From Lasiodiplodia sp. COLG20 (Eukaryota > Ascomycota > Dothideomycetes > Botryosphaeriales > Botryosphaeriaceae), in the NCBI GenBank assembly GCA_009801085.1, contig VNWV01000017.1:1-64000 (forward strand): a stretch of DNA of 64,000 nt, given 5' to 3'. A program made the translations under genes and the position numbers. Below, one piece after another: positions 33,139 through 44,435 of the stretch. The number at the start of each line of letters is the position of its first letter. Positions within the stretch are counted from its first letter, which is position 1. The notes under the pieces are model-generated. The model had not been told where the DNA came from. It worked only from the letters and a program-made list of their open reading frames with translations, and ran no database searches.

Positions 33139-34303
33139 GCTAGACAAGCTGACTTTCAAGCCGCTAGGTGGACATTCAGCTCTCCAAGAACACCGTCGTA
33201 GATTAATGTGTTTTGAGAATTACCTTCCGGTTGGCTGGATTGGGTGAGTTTTAGGGTCCCAAGCGCTTTCTCTGAGATATTGTGGGGACTGGATGTCCTT
33301 GAGAAGGAGGAGAAAATGTTTCGCGGCCGGCTTTTGTTTGCGGCTGGTTTTGCAGGGACTTGAGGAGTGAAATTCGTATTGGAGGAATAGGACTACGGGA
33401 CATAGCCAGCTAAAAGGCTGGATAGTGCCTCACTAAGAGTGGTGAGACCAACATTTTCAATGCAAAGCAGTGGTGGGCGGGAGCGGAACCTTAGAAGGCT
33501 CTGTTGCGCATCTTACACGCAGAAAACCTGTGCTTCTCAGCATCATATGATGCCAACCTTGGCTGCAATGTGTCGTCAAAGTTGCTTGTGTCCAGCGCCT
33601 CCTGCAAGTTCCCGTTATATACCATGCAAGAGATCGGTCGATCGCTGGGCTGCACAGGATACTGATAACACGCACGCATACAATCAGCAAAGTTGGTCTT
33701 GACTAGCGTGGTCGGGTACAGAGCGAGGATGACTACTGCATTGCCATCTATTGCATTCATGGTCCATAAACAATGAACACAGGTCGGCAGCGGCGGCACG
33801 CAACTGGGTAAAAGGTACACGACTTGACCAGTAGATGCAGTGCTTGGCCTTATTTTCCCTACTCCAGGAGCAGCAAGATACCTTTAGCTTACCTGGAGCT
33901 GGGAGGCGCTATCAACTTTGCGTGTCCTGTCTGGCTAAAGTTTTGGAGGGGCATCAACGATGCATCTACGCTTGGTAACCAATTGGGCGATCAGGAAATC
34001 TACACCTTATAAGCATTGGCTGATCATAGCCTAGAAGGCCCAATCGAGCCCTGCTGAGGTGAGACAATGCGTGACCTGTATCAGCATGAGTGAGGACTCT
34101 CAACTAATGAGAATAAATCAAACCAGTGCGTCCTGCGAAAATCCCGCAAGTTGTTAACGAGCAACATGGAATCTTTTGTGAAAGCTACAATTCAATTGAT
34201 ACTCAAGTCAGCGGATGTCTTCTGATTCGTCCAAGGATGACAGCCAAGCTTTTTAAAGCTTCATAACTCGAGTAGCTGTACTCTAGTACATCTTCTTTAC
34301 TGT
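33139..34303. other. Intergenic region with a possible PAN-like fragment
   Basis: Mostly the promoter of the HET gene and unassigned sequence. A minus-strand frame at 33491-33820 contains an Asp-Cys-Met-x-x-Cys...Cys-x-Val-Tyr-Asn pattern reminiscent of a PAN/apple domain, but it lacks a convincing start and flanking exons; I would not annotate it as a gene. Confidence 0.35.
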
Positions 34304-35755
34304 TCATGCAGGTGTCAGCGATCCTCCCCCAGACAAATCAAACGTGGCACCATTCAACCACGCATTCCCCTCCTCGCCACTATCATACGTCACCGTGAAC
34401 CCCGCACTCTCCACGTTCGCCAAACTCGTATCCTCATTCGTGAAATTCCCAAGCACCGTATCGCCCGTGACAATCCACTTGCTCGTTCCATCCAGCGCCA
34501 CGCTCACGGTCCCGTCGACGTCGCCTCCCTCTCCCAACACGACCTTGCCCGTCCAGGTCGAGTGCTCCGCCAAGGACCACGTCACAGAACTACCGTTGTA
34601 CACGACAACGTCGCCGACGAGATCGCTTTCTTCGATCGTGACGTCTACTTGAGCCGGGAGAATGGCAGAGTTCTCTTCAACGCCGGCGAAGTACGAGAAC
34701 TCTTGGGTGACCTGCGAGCTGTTGGCGACGAGCAGTAGGCCAGATGCGGTGGTGAAGTTGGTGCTGTAGATGGAGGCTGTGGCAATGACGTTTCCGAACC
34801 AGAGGGCAGGGCCGTCGGCGGCTGTCACGGTCAATTTGGAGGAGGCGAAGGAGATGTGCGCTCCAGATTGCCGTTCGGAGGAGGAAAACTGGACGTCTTG
34901 TTAGTGCTCAAGAAACATGCGCACAAAGGCGAAAGGGGAACAGAGATGCAGACATACCATGACTGTTCCAGCCAGCAATCCAGCCGTGAAATCAACGTGG
35001 TCAAACTCAGCAATTTGCGGCCCATCCGAAAAGAGCGCAGGCGCTTTCTCGGCAAGACCAGCCACATTCTCGCCCTTGACAGTACCGAGTGCGTAGAACA
35101 GCGCAGATCCAATGCCGGCGGTGTGAGCTACAGAATCGGACACATTCACCACGCCGGCCGGGGTGTCACCCGAAAAGGATGAACAGCGGTTGCCGCCGGA
35201 GTAGTGACGGAGGTTCTTCCCAACAATCGTGGCGTTTCCTGCAGCGTAGAGGCCATGAGATACCGGGCCAGAACTGTACAGATCGGTGTCGGAAACGTAG
35301 ACGATGGTGTTGTCGCCGAAGGCAAAGACGTTGGCGGCACCGTTGTGGACAGTGATGTTGGAGTGAGTGATGTAGGCCGAAGATGTGTTGGCAACATTGA
35401 TGGCTGCGTTCAAGCCGTAGAAGCTGGCTTGGTATAGGTTGGAGCTGTAGCCGTACTTGATCACATCCACATAGGACAAGTTGAGCTGGGCGCCGTCCGT
35501 CACGACAATGACGCTGGTGTCGTTTGCGTCGACTGTGAAGCTAGTGTGGTCTGCACTGGTGACATTGCCGTCGGAGTAGTAGTAGGGGCCCTCAATGTCG
35601 TTGGTCTGGTAGAGGATGGGTTCGATGTCGTACACGGCCTTGATGGAGTTGTCGGACGCATCGGCGGCCAAGTCGGCAAAGTTGCTTGGATCGACAATCG
35701 AAACGGCAGCCAAGGCCGCACCCGAAAAAGGGAGGAGGCGAGCTGTGCTAAGCAT
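34304..35755 (-). CDS. Secreted beta-helix-like protein, 460 aa
   Basis: Exons 34958-35755 and 34304-34888 are split by a 69-nt intron (GTATGT to GTCCAG). ATG 35753-35755 opens a typical signal peptide (Leu-Leu-Pro-Phe-Ser-Gly-Ala-Ala-Leu-Ala-Ala-Val). The mature protein consists of short repeated beta-strand units (Val-Asp-Val-Ile-Lys-Tyr-Gly-Tyr; Ala-Tyr-Ile-Thr-His-Ser-Asn-Ile-Thr-Val-His; Val-Tyr-Val-Ser-Asp-Thr-Asp), the pattern of a right-handed parallel beta-helix. It has many Asn-x-Ser/Thr sequons and is acidic. No catalytic motif of a pectinase family is obvious, so it may be a cell-surface or apoplastic protein. It lies ~0.8 kb from the GH28 gene, same strand. Confidence 0.8.
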
Positions 35756-36566
35756 GCTGAGAGATGGATAAGCTCGGTGGCAAATTGGCAAACTGTTGCA
35801 AGAGGCTCTTCCGGCGCTGAAGTTCCTGGGCTGTATGAGATCACCTCTAAGACCTGAACCTACTTTATACACTCTTTACTCCACTCTTGAATTGTTGTTC
35901 TCGCTGTCCGTTGTCCACTACGAAGCCGAATGCCGGAGAGAAAAGCCTGTGCCGCAAGCTTGGCACGAAATGAGGAAATGAGCGAATCGTCACCGAAATT
36001 CCTGATCCTGCGAAGTGCCCCGTGACTGCATGCTGGTCTTGGGTCAAACAAAGTATAGTGACATGCTGCGTTAGCGAGGGTCCGCTCGAAAAGGTTAATG
36101 GGAGCGGGAAGATCTGGGGAAAATCTGGGGTAGGGAACTTCCCCGCGTCGGCTGACGCGTACGTGTGGAGCCGAACATGAACCCGAGCCAACAAAACACA
36201 GCATCGGCCTGGATTTACTTCGGAATGTGGGCCTTAGGCTAATCCTTATTGTAGTCTATAGTGGTACAGAACGGCTACAAGTCCGATGACGAATGAGAAC
36301 CGTTGCATAAATTCTGACGGCGCATTGTCCAAGTAGAGCAGGCCCACTAAAGCGACTTGGCCAATCGATGTTTGCGGGTACACAGAACTCGGGTATTGCA
36401 GTGGCTGCATTGCTTTTTAGATTTATCGACACGCATTCCGCGACGAAAGACTATCTTACCACGACTCCTTGGGGCTTTTGGCCAAACAACTTCGGAATGA
36501 AGGTATAGTTTCTCTTTGTTTAGCAGGCCGAAAGCTTTGACGGTCATTATCTCCACACTGCTCGTT
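35756..36566. promoter_or_regulatory. Spacer upstream of the beta-helix gene
   Basis: Between two same-strand genes; expected to hold the promoter of the beta-helix gene and the 3' end of the GH28 gene. No extra gene supported. Confidence 0.45.
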
Positions 36567-38018
36567 TCAATCGCAATCAAACCCATTGGTGCCAGACACG
36601 TGGTCACACCGGACCTTTGTCACGTCATCCCCAGTCTCCGTGTTTGTGAGATCGACACCGGACATTGTAATGTCCGTGCAACCACCCGAAGCCTCACTGC
36701 AATCCAGCCAGGCTTTGTAGCTAGTGTTGGCGTCTCCAGTCCAGTCCCTCAGTACCATGTTCGAAATCTCAAACAGGCTGCTGTCACAATCTCCCGTGGT
36801 ACCGCTGAAGGTTGTGCACTGGGTGATGTAGAATGGGTAGCGTTCCAGCTCGGAAAAGGTGAAATTCTCCAGTGCTGTGCCGGAAGTTAGTCTCATGAAA
36901 TGGCAATTTGAAATTCTTCTACCCACTTGCGTTCCTCAGGTCTACCCCATGTATATTAGCTCCGTTGTCTCTGCGGCACTTCATCATAGCACTTACATCC
37001 GATTCCACCTCCACCTCCATTGGGAGGGTAATCGACTTGGTCTCCTGTCCACGTTTTCACGTATGATCCATATCGCGTTCCCAAGAAGGTATTCCTGCGG
37101 GCAGTGACGTTCTCAACACGCTCCCACACGCCGTCGTACTGGCCCAGGCTACCAAAAGCAATGCCAAGTGAATTGTCGAAGGTCGAGTCTTCAATCAAGA
37201 TGTTTGTCGAGTTGGCCTTCAGAGCAATTGCGTCGTCACCGTTGCGGATGTACATGTTGCGGAATGTGATGCCATCCGAGTTGATGGTATCTGCACCGTC
37301 GGTGTTGCGGGCCGGCGCGCTGCTGCCCGAGGTGCTGTTGATGTAGACGCCGTCGAAAAGCACGTTGTTGGACCACATTATGGCCATCGTCCACATCTGG
37401 CTCTGCACCATACGTAGGTCTTTGAAGGTCATGTTCGAAGCTTCCCACACTGCGAGAGCGTGCGGCCGCCTTGGGTAGTTGGATTCGCCGTTGACCAGGT
37501 CGTACCTGATTCAAGTCAGCAATCCCCGTTGGCTATAAATGCTAAAGCGGAGGGGAGTCTTGCCAGGCTTGCCCATTGCCATCCAGTGTGCCATAACCGT
37601 GTCCATTGACCGTCACGTTCGTGCCGCCGAGGAACCATGCCGCGCTCCCGTTCTGGAAGCCCGTCCACTGGTTGTGGGAAAGCCAGTAAGAAGTGTTATC
37701 GCTCCACTGTGTTGTTCAGTGACTACATAATTAAAGATCCCAAACGCAACGTACCAGAAGTGTCCCGTAAATGTCAATTTCCGCATTGGACAGACCTGTG
37801 GTCGTCATAATCTGATCAATATTGTAGGTCGTATTCTGGAAGATGATACGTCCATTGGTGCCGCATTCGTCAAAAGCTTCGAGGATTGCGGGAGTATCGT
37901 CTGAGCCGTCCTCGTTTGCTGAAATGGTGCAGCTTGCCCGGCGTTTCTGCTCAATCGCGCCTGACGCACAAATCCAGAAGAGGAACGGGACAAGCACAGC
38001 GGATCGTATAGAAAGCAT
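36567..38018 (-). CDS. GH28 exo-polygalacturonase / exo-rhamnogalacturonase-like, 412 aa
   Basis: Exons 37755-38018, 37564-37706, 36997-37505, 36927-36941 and 36567-36874 total 1239 nt. ATG 38016-38018 begins a signal peptide (Val-Leu-Val-Pro-Phe-Leu-Phe-Trp-Ile-Cys-Ala-Ser). GH28 signatures are in order: Asn-Thr-Asp-Gly-Ala-Asp-Thr, Asn-Gly-Asp-Asp-Ala-Ile-Ala-Leu-Lys, then Gly-Ile-Ala-Phe-Gly-Ser-Leu-Gly-Gln-Tyr. That last motif replaces the Gly-His-Gly of endo-enzymes and is typical of exo-acting members. The following Tyr-Val-Lys-Thr-Trp stands where endo-enzymes have Arg-Ile-Lys. A secreted enzyme that trims galacturonate or rhamnogalacturonan ends of pectin. The third exon is only 15 nt, and the intron at 37506-37563 is of the GC-AG class. 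Confidence 0.9.
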
Positions 38019-39081
38019 ATTGTGAACACCGAAGAGTAATAGCAATAATGGGGAGGTCATGGGAAGGCTGGCCAGGGAAGACGAGAATGAAGCCTCGAAA
38101 TCCCCGCTTATATACGCAGATGGTGCATGATCTTTTTCCACCACAATTTCCATGTTTGCAATACTCTTTTCGGGGGAAAGGAGATTTTCAACTGGAAAAT
38201 ACCTGTTTGGGAATCTCGGGTGAAAAGATAGCGAGGATTGCGTGCTTTCATGCAGGGGGCACATTTTCGGAAATAGGTTTCGCAATGTGAATTTGTGATT
38301 GGTGGATCTGGTTCCATACCTACCCGCCCTCACTCGCTGCGGCCCGTCTCCGCGACACCAAGAGATACGCCATTGAGCAGGGGCATGGGGAAGATCGATA
38401 GGAAATCTAAGGTTGTTTACGTTAAAGGCAAGTAACCCTCGCCGAATACTACTTAATCCAGCAGAACTCTTCCCGTTGCTCATGGATATCCCCTACACAA
38501 CACTATCGATGTCTCATCTCTGCCGCTAATCAATTCAAATGGCTTGTTGTACCCCCTGTGATTGACCCCTCTTACCTTGTTTTGTTGTTTGATTCTCCCG
38601 AAACGTAGGACACGCCCTACGTATACTCTCTTATTCTTGTCTTGTGTTTACTCCGGTGTAGAGTATACTGGAAGACATTGGCGGATTCTCCATAGTGGCT
38701 CATAGATTCTGCACTCATAGAGAGATAGTCTCAAGGGTAATAGGATAAATCGGCGGATTCCACGATCATTGGTTGATCATTTAAGATTTTCACTAGCTAC
38801 ACTTCATGGCTATGACAAATGTAAAGAATTGACGCACACGCAAAGTGCCCAGCCGGAACCCAACCTTCAGTAAAGGAAATGCCCACAAAAATTCACTTAC
38901 GACGCCTGAACGGGAAGCGCATATCGCACTGCCATAATCTACAACAGAACATGTCGTCGCATTTTGCTAGCCAGAAAAAAAAAAGATACCAAGTAGCTCA
39001 TGACCGAATCCAATTTCTCTTTCTCCATGTGAGTGTGAAACTTATGTCCAATGGAATCCTCCCCTTGAAGTCAAAAACAAT
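38019..39081. promoter_or_regulatory. Upstream region of the GH28 gene
   Basis: 1.06 kb. The GH28 frame remains open upstream of its chosen ATG (to about 38480), so an earlier start with a longer N-terminus is possible but would bury the signal peptide. The rest is AT-rich without a gene. Confidence 0.5.
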
Positions 39082-41155
39082 TCAAAGGAGATGAATGGTG
39101 TTGAACAGACGGTTCCCAGTATCGGTATTGCGGCTACCGGTGAACTTGTTGCTGGAATGCCGAAGGGCAACAAGATTGATCTTTCCATCCTGAGCGAGAG
39201 TCTTGTAGGATTCGCTGTTTTGATCGATGAACTGCTCCTGAACCACGCCTGCTACAATTATGATACGAATGGTTGAGTGTAGGCGGCGGATTGCCCAAAC
39301 AAATTTCACAATGGACTCGCCCGTGTTGATAACTGAATCCACCAGTAGGACTTGAGATTGCCCTTCCACGTGATGGAACTTTCCTTCCACGTGATGGAAC
39401 TTTCCTTCCTCGGGCTCGTTGGCGTGCACGAACATAGCCAGCGGAAAGACGTCATTGACTCCCATTGCCATAGGCTCTCCTCCCCGCATGAGTGCCACAA
39501 TTGTGATTTGCTTCTCGTGTTGAAGCCGGTATCCAGTGCTCTGATGGCCCATGACATGAGGAGTATCATACTCTTCCAGGCCGATGAGGCTAGCAACAAA
39601 TTCGGTTGCAAGGTATGCTCCAGCACGGCGATGAGCCTCCCGAAGAGTTGGGCCAGAAATGGCGGAATTGCGCATAGGGGTTGCGAGCAATTTTGCGGAG
39701 GTCTTGTTCGTTGCAATAGTTGCGAAATTGGCCATGGGAACCTTTCTTCTGCAGAGTATTTTTTTGATGATATCACGCTCGGTGATAAGGGGAAGTGTGG
39801 TGATGTCGAGACGTGGCGGTGCATTACGGGACAGCAAAAGCTGACGAGCCCGTAAGCCGTGGTTGCGGATGAATTGGCAGCTCTTCGTCCATGGCCTTGC
39901 TCCTGGTTTCTTTGTCACCCACCACGACAACGGCTTCATCTGCCTCCTGCAGCATGGGCAGGTCCAGTGGGCTATCTCCAAATGCCCAAACGTACAGTTG
40001 CTGAGACTTCTTGAGATGGGTTACTGTAGCAGCCTTGACTGCTGGGGTAACAACGAACCCATCTGAAATACGCCAGCCAGCGATAACTTTGACCGTGCTT
40101 GAAAGCCCTTCTCTTTCTATCACTTTCTCCCACACGCGTCGAAGGCCACAGCTAACGACAACTACGCCAATGTGCTGTTGTCGCGACGCCAGCTGCAGAA
40201 GCGTTACAAATTCCGGGTAAATCTTGACTTGTGAAGCGACATCCGAGCACAGCGCTTCGTACTCTTGATCGCCGATGGCTTCTTCGCACAGCAAGGCGGC
40301 TTGTCGAAAGGCATCGTATGAGTACCCCAAAGGGCTGCTGAAAAGAGATGTAAGGGGAGATGATCCGGACGCTCGCTCCTGGGATACCAGGAGTTGGGCC
40401 CAGAATAACGCCCCAGTGTCGACCGGGGCCAACGTCCGATCGGCGTCCACGACAAGAACCGTTTCCAGTTGGCCTTTGCAGGGCGATATGACTTCGTCCA
40501 GCTTGACTTCGGCGTAAGAGAAGTTTCGTTCTTCCGTGTGTTGATGAAAGTCTCGCAACAGGGCTGAGATCGTACGAAGTGATGACCGGTGCGAACCGTG
40601 AACCGAGAACAAGATAGAATTGTCCCGGCAGAGTGCGCGCAACCTGTCCTGTTCGGTCTTCTGCCATCTCATCAGATGTTCTGTCGATACAGACGGCCGC
40701 GATCGTTCCGTGTCATCCCGACGTCGTTGCTCGATGACATCAGCGGGAACGTCCAGGTAAACGATGTGTGTGTAGGTGTTTAAGTCGCTTGAGGTGTACA
40801 CCATTTCTCCCCCCTCCTCTTCCTCCCGCCAGAACATGAAATGACCGGTAACGATTCCGGACTTGCCGCTGCCCCTACAGTAACTTTTGATACCGTGTAT
40901 GGCTTGTTCGCGCCAATTCGTTTTCTGCTGGTCGTCCGACTTCTTGAAGGCCTCAAGACCTCCCGGAACAAGACGTGCAATAACTTCAGATCCTTCGAAG
41001 AAGCAGAAATCTGTTTCACCCAGCTCGCTCTTCAACTGTTCCAACAAGGTTGTTTTGCCTGCTCCAGGCACTCCATAGATACCAATTACCTTCGGCGTAG
41101 TACTGGTAGTGGAGCCATGCCCAAGCGCGAGTTGCTGGGTTGCGTGTTGGTCCAT
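39082..41155 (-). pseudogene. Kinase - HAD - uracil phosphoribosyltransferase fusion, one frameshift
   Basis: From ATG 41153-41155 the first frame encodes a P-loop kinase-like domain (Gly-Val-Pro-Gly-Ala-Gly-Lys-Thr-Thr-Leu near residue 30; Asp-Val-Pro-Ala-Asp-Val-Ile-x-x-Arg-Arg). A HAD-type phosphatase domain follows at ~235-430 (Val-Val-Asp-Ala-Asp-Arg-Thr-Leu; Ser-Cys-Gly; Phe-Gly-Asp-Ser-Pro-Leu-Asp). The UPRTase domain continues in another frame to the stop at 39082. It contains Pro-Arg-Leu-Asp, Pro-Met-Arg-Asn-Ser, the PRPP loop Val-Asp-Ser-Val-Ile-Asn-Thr-Gly-Glu-Ser and a Gly-Asn-Arg-Leu-Phe-Asn-Thr end. The frame switch falls near 39860-39870, after Met-Asp-Glu-Glu-Leu-Pro; no GT-AG intron bridges it. 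This three-part fusion exists in other filamentous fungi; here it is either disrupted, frameshift-decoded or mis-sequenced. A role in pyrimidine salvage is inferred. Confidence 0.8.
39362..39409 (-). repeat. In-frame 21-bp tandem duplication in the UPRTase domain
   Basis: Two exact 21-bp units (ccttccacgtgatggaactt plus t) at 39362-39382 and 39383-39403, with 6 bp of a third. They duplicate the residues Gly-Lys-Phe-His-His-Val-Glu just before the PRPP-binding loop. Such a 7-residue insertion beside an active-site loop is unusual and may lengthen a surface flap. Confidence 0.9.
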
Positions 41156-41855
41156 TGTTCAGTCGGGTCAGATGATTTTCGATATTTCTGTGTTACTGAA
41201 AAGGCTACGTAAAGAGTAATCGTCAAAGTATGAACTGGGGGAGTGTTCTCAAGGAGTCTGAAATCCAATGTGAAGATGAATAGCACAGATGCGGAGTAGC
41301 TGGTACTTATTCACCTTCAACCACGCTATATTGCCATCAGCGCACCAGACAATCAAGCCGCAATCAAGGTCCCGTATAACACTGTTTCTCAGGCGGAAAA
41401 CGTAGGCAAGTATTGATCATTGTTTTTCTATCAAACATCTTTACTACAGAGCTTCCTACACAACAAACAAAGGAAAACAGTACCGCTCAGTTTTCTTTGA
41501 CCATGCTGCCCGCAAGCATGATACAGATCACATTGCGATTGCTCGACCGGCTTATTTCCGCATTACTACCGGGATTGCAGCCTGCGTTACACACAGGAAC
41601 GCCACCGCAGTCTCCAACACAGTTGTGACTGGGCACAGGCTGAATGGCCCCCACCTCGCGCGAATTGTTGGTCGCAAAAACGCCCGTCCGAGGAGCGTCG
41701 CGCATTTGATACGCTGCAGCTTCAAGCTAAGCATGCATTGCGAAGATGACTGCATACATTTGTGCCCAGCGACACTCCATAAAGCGCGGGAAGGCAACAG
41801 CTCTGGCACTCAGCCTCAATATTTTCCCTTTCCTTTCAACTACGCGTTGTCGAAG
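41156..41855. promoter_or_regulatory. Divergent spacer between the fusion gene and DUF3176 gene
   Basis: 700 bp between divergent starts. The plus-strand frame is open from 41625 but the part before 41856 shows no family similarity. Confidence 0.45.
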
Positions 41856-43946
41856 ATGATAGGCCGCAATCGAGGCGTATCCGCGTCTTCGCGTGTCTCT
41901 GCATTCGAGCTTGATCGCATCCCTCATTCCAACAACGATTCTGCTGCAGCATTGCTACATGAAATCAATGAAGAAAGGCGGCAGCCGAGGAGTTTGCATT
42001 CAGAGACCAACACTGTGCCACCACATACAATTCACCCAACAAGATCTCGCAACGTTGCTTCCATTCTAGGGTTCGGTGCATGGTTCCATGAAACTCTCGC
42101 GCTGATTCTTGCAGCGGCATCCTTTGTAACGCTCATCGTTATTCTTTCGCGATACGACGGGAAACCTACTCCCGCTTGGAAGGCGGGCATGTCCATCAAC
42201 GTTCTTGTATCGTTGCTTTCGGTTATTTTCCGAATTTTCATTATGCTTCCAGTAGAGCAGTCCATCAGCCAAGCAACATGGGTCGCTTTGAGCAAGGAAC
42301 CGCGTCCATTAAACGAGGTCATCTACTACGATTCGGCGAGTCGTGGGCCTCTTGGGAGCATCCTTTTGATTTTTCGCTTAAGGCTACGGTACGTAGAACC
42401 ATGCGCACTTGGTTATCTTTTTCCGAAATATGCTGACGATAGTAGATACTTCGCATGCATCGGCGCCGCCATTGTCATCATCGCTATTGGGACAGGCCCT
42501 TTCTTCCAGAGTACCCTCGAATTAGCGCCTAAACCTGTAAAAAGTTCGAATTCAGTAGCCATGGCAACAACAGCGACCACTTACGATGGTAACATGGGCC
42601 AAAGTGGTGGTGGAGAATTCAGTACAATGAGTAAGTGAGAAATTGCACAACTCCTTCGGGCCAGGATATGTGGCTGAAATGGCGGGGATTCAGGACACAG
42701 CTTACCGCCCTACCTTCGAAGTTCCATGTACAGCGGTCTTGTCTCGTCGCCAATAATATCACTACCAGATCCTCCATTCAGCTGCCCTACTGGCAACTGC
42801 ACATGGGACCCATTCGCCACCCTCGCTGTAGAGACTCAATGCGTCGACTTTGACTCTTACATTGGGGTGAGTTGTAGCCCCAACCAGCATGATGTTTCCT
42901 CTGGGGTTACGGTCGATGACTGCGCATTTTCCGTCCTCGATTCCAACGACACTTACACTCAAAGCTTCCTGGACGGGACAGGTAATCAAACTGTCATGAA
43001 GATTAATGTGGGGGATGCGGTGATTTTCCGGCAGCCAACGTTGACTAAGTTCGCGCCACTGGATATTGGCGACAAAAACGGCGGCTTAGCCCTCGTTCAA
43101 TGGATTAAAGTCAAGGACAACCTCTACCGTCCAGCAGATTCCAGCATTGGAACATACCTTCAGCAAAACACCACATTCGAAGCACGCAGGTGCCTGATAT
43201 ACGTCAACGCCCGCATCATCTCCGCGCGCGTAGACGGCGGCTCCTACTCGGAAACGGTTCTCGACGAGATCGTATACGCCGACAACGCAAGCGCCACGGT
43301 GTTTGAAGAGGGACCAGGCCTCCAGTTCCACCTCAACGGCAGCGCAGCAGAACACGGAGTCAAGGGCACGTTGACTTTGCCTCAGCCCGGCAGAACCATG
43401 TTAGCGTCCGAGATGGTCAACGAGATGTTCTTGAACAAGCTCGTCAACGCCACCCAAGGCGCAGGGACCCAAGGGCCTGAGATCGCACGGATGCTCTACA
43501 CGGCTGATAACACCACGCAATCTCTAGAGCACATGGCGCACTACCTGACGGTAGCGCTCCGCGCGAACGACACGGTTTTGCTGCAAGAGCAGACCGGAAA
43601 TAGCTCGGCTATCGCGCCCAGCCAGGCCGTTGACGGCACCGTCTGGGTCCAGGAGATCTTTGTCCGTGTGTACTGGGAGTTCCTTAGCCTGCCGGCGCTA
43701 GTGCTCGCGCTGACAATGATGTTTCTGGTAATCACCATTGTTAAAAGTCATCCGGAGAGCATCGGGCTCTGGAAATCCAATCCACTGACTCTGCTTTTAC
43801 ACATGGAAAATCGGAGCGCCCCGGTGGATGATCCAATTACTACGTCAGACGAGTTGGGGAAGGTGGCAGCGAAGATACAGGTGGATATCGTAATGAAGGG
43901 GGATTGTCGTCATGTGGCTCGAGTTGTTGACAGAGTAAATGTTTGA
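41856..43946 (+). CDS. DUF3176-family membrane protein, 656 aa
   Basis: Exons 41856-42388, 42446-42630 and 42694-43946 sum to 1971 nt (introns of 57 and 63 nt). After a polar N-terminus, Trp-Phe-His-Glu starts the membrane region: a helix around residues 85-105 (Leu-Ile-Leu-Ala-Ala-Ala-Ser-Phe), then Ile-Asn-Val-Leu-Val-Ser-Leu-Leu-Ser. The family block Ser-Gln-Ala-Thr-Trp and Asp-x-Ala-Ser-Arg-Gly-Pro-Leu-Gly-Ser is followed by a third helix. The large C-terminal part has Cys-Pro-Thr-Gly-Asn-Cys-Thr-Trp, many N-glycosylation sequons and a last helix near 560 (Leu-Pro-Ala-Leu-Val-Leu-Ala-Leu). Expected topology: a large extracytosolic loop between membrane helices. Function of the family is unknown. 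Confidence 0.9.
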
Positions 43947-44435
43947 TACAACAGGGGACCGAAAAGATAAGGAGAAAAGAATAGCTATGTTTTTTGACTG
44001 GACTCGAGATCTGGAAGCATGCGACGAGGCTGGACACGGCGCGTGATGAGTCATCTCATGGCCCCCACCACACCCGTATCTGCAGCCAAGTCGTACCGGG
44101 GAGTGTCGCAGCCGAAGGTTAGTGTCACATAACTATGCCCCATACCCCAGCTCTTTTCTTGGAAAAGTAACATATGTAGGTAGCTGAAGCTATCATCCGG
44201 ATGTATATGTAGAATTAAAAATTCGACATTCTCGTCCGGACGAAAGCTTCATCTGCCCATGACATGAGAAAAAAATCCACGCTAGCCATCGGTTGCAGCC
44301 AGCTCGTATGACAACATTGTGGAAGGATTATTGCCAAGACGGCCTTGTGGAACAGCCTGCCTGCTTGCATCTACTAAGTACCGGAGCCTCGCCAGTTCCA
44401 TCCAACATCCTTTCTTCAACTCCATCCCGCTCACA
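43947..44435. other. Spacer carrying element copy 3
   Basis: Between the DUF3176 gene and the small membrane protein gene; almost half is the inverted-repeat element at 44094-44308. The remaining ~130 bp before the next ATG is the probable promoter. Confidence 0.5.
44094..44308 (-). mobile_element. Miniature inverted-repeat element, copy 3
   Basis: TA-bounded inverted ends: TACCGGGGAGTGTCGCAGCC at the left and, inverted, TACGAGCTGGCTGCAACC at the right. They flank the same central palindrome (44177-44259, AAGCTATCATCCGG with its inverted partner) as copies 1 and 2. About 215 bp, non-coding, 130 bp upstream of the next gene. Confidence 0.75.

Noticed and set aside
33491..33820. PAN/apple-like minus-strand frame
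   Set aside because: Only a loose Cys pattern; no signal peptide, no convincing start or further exons.
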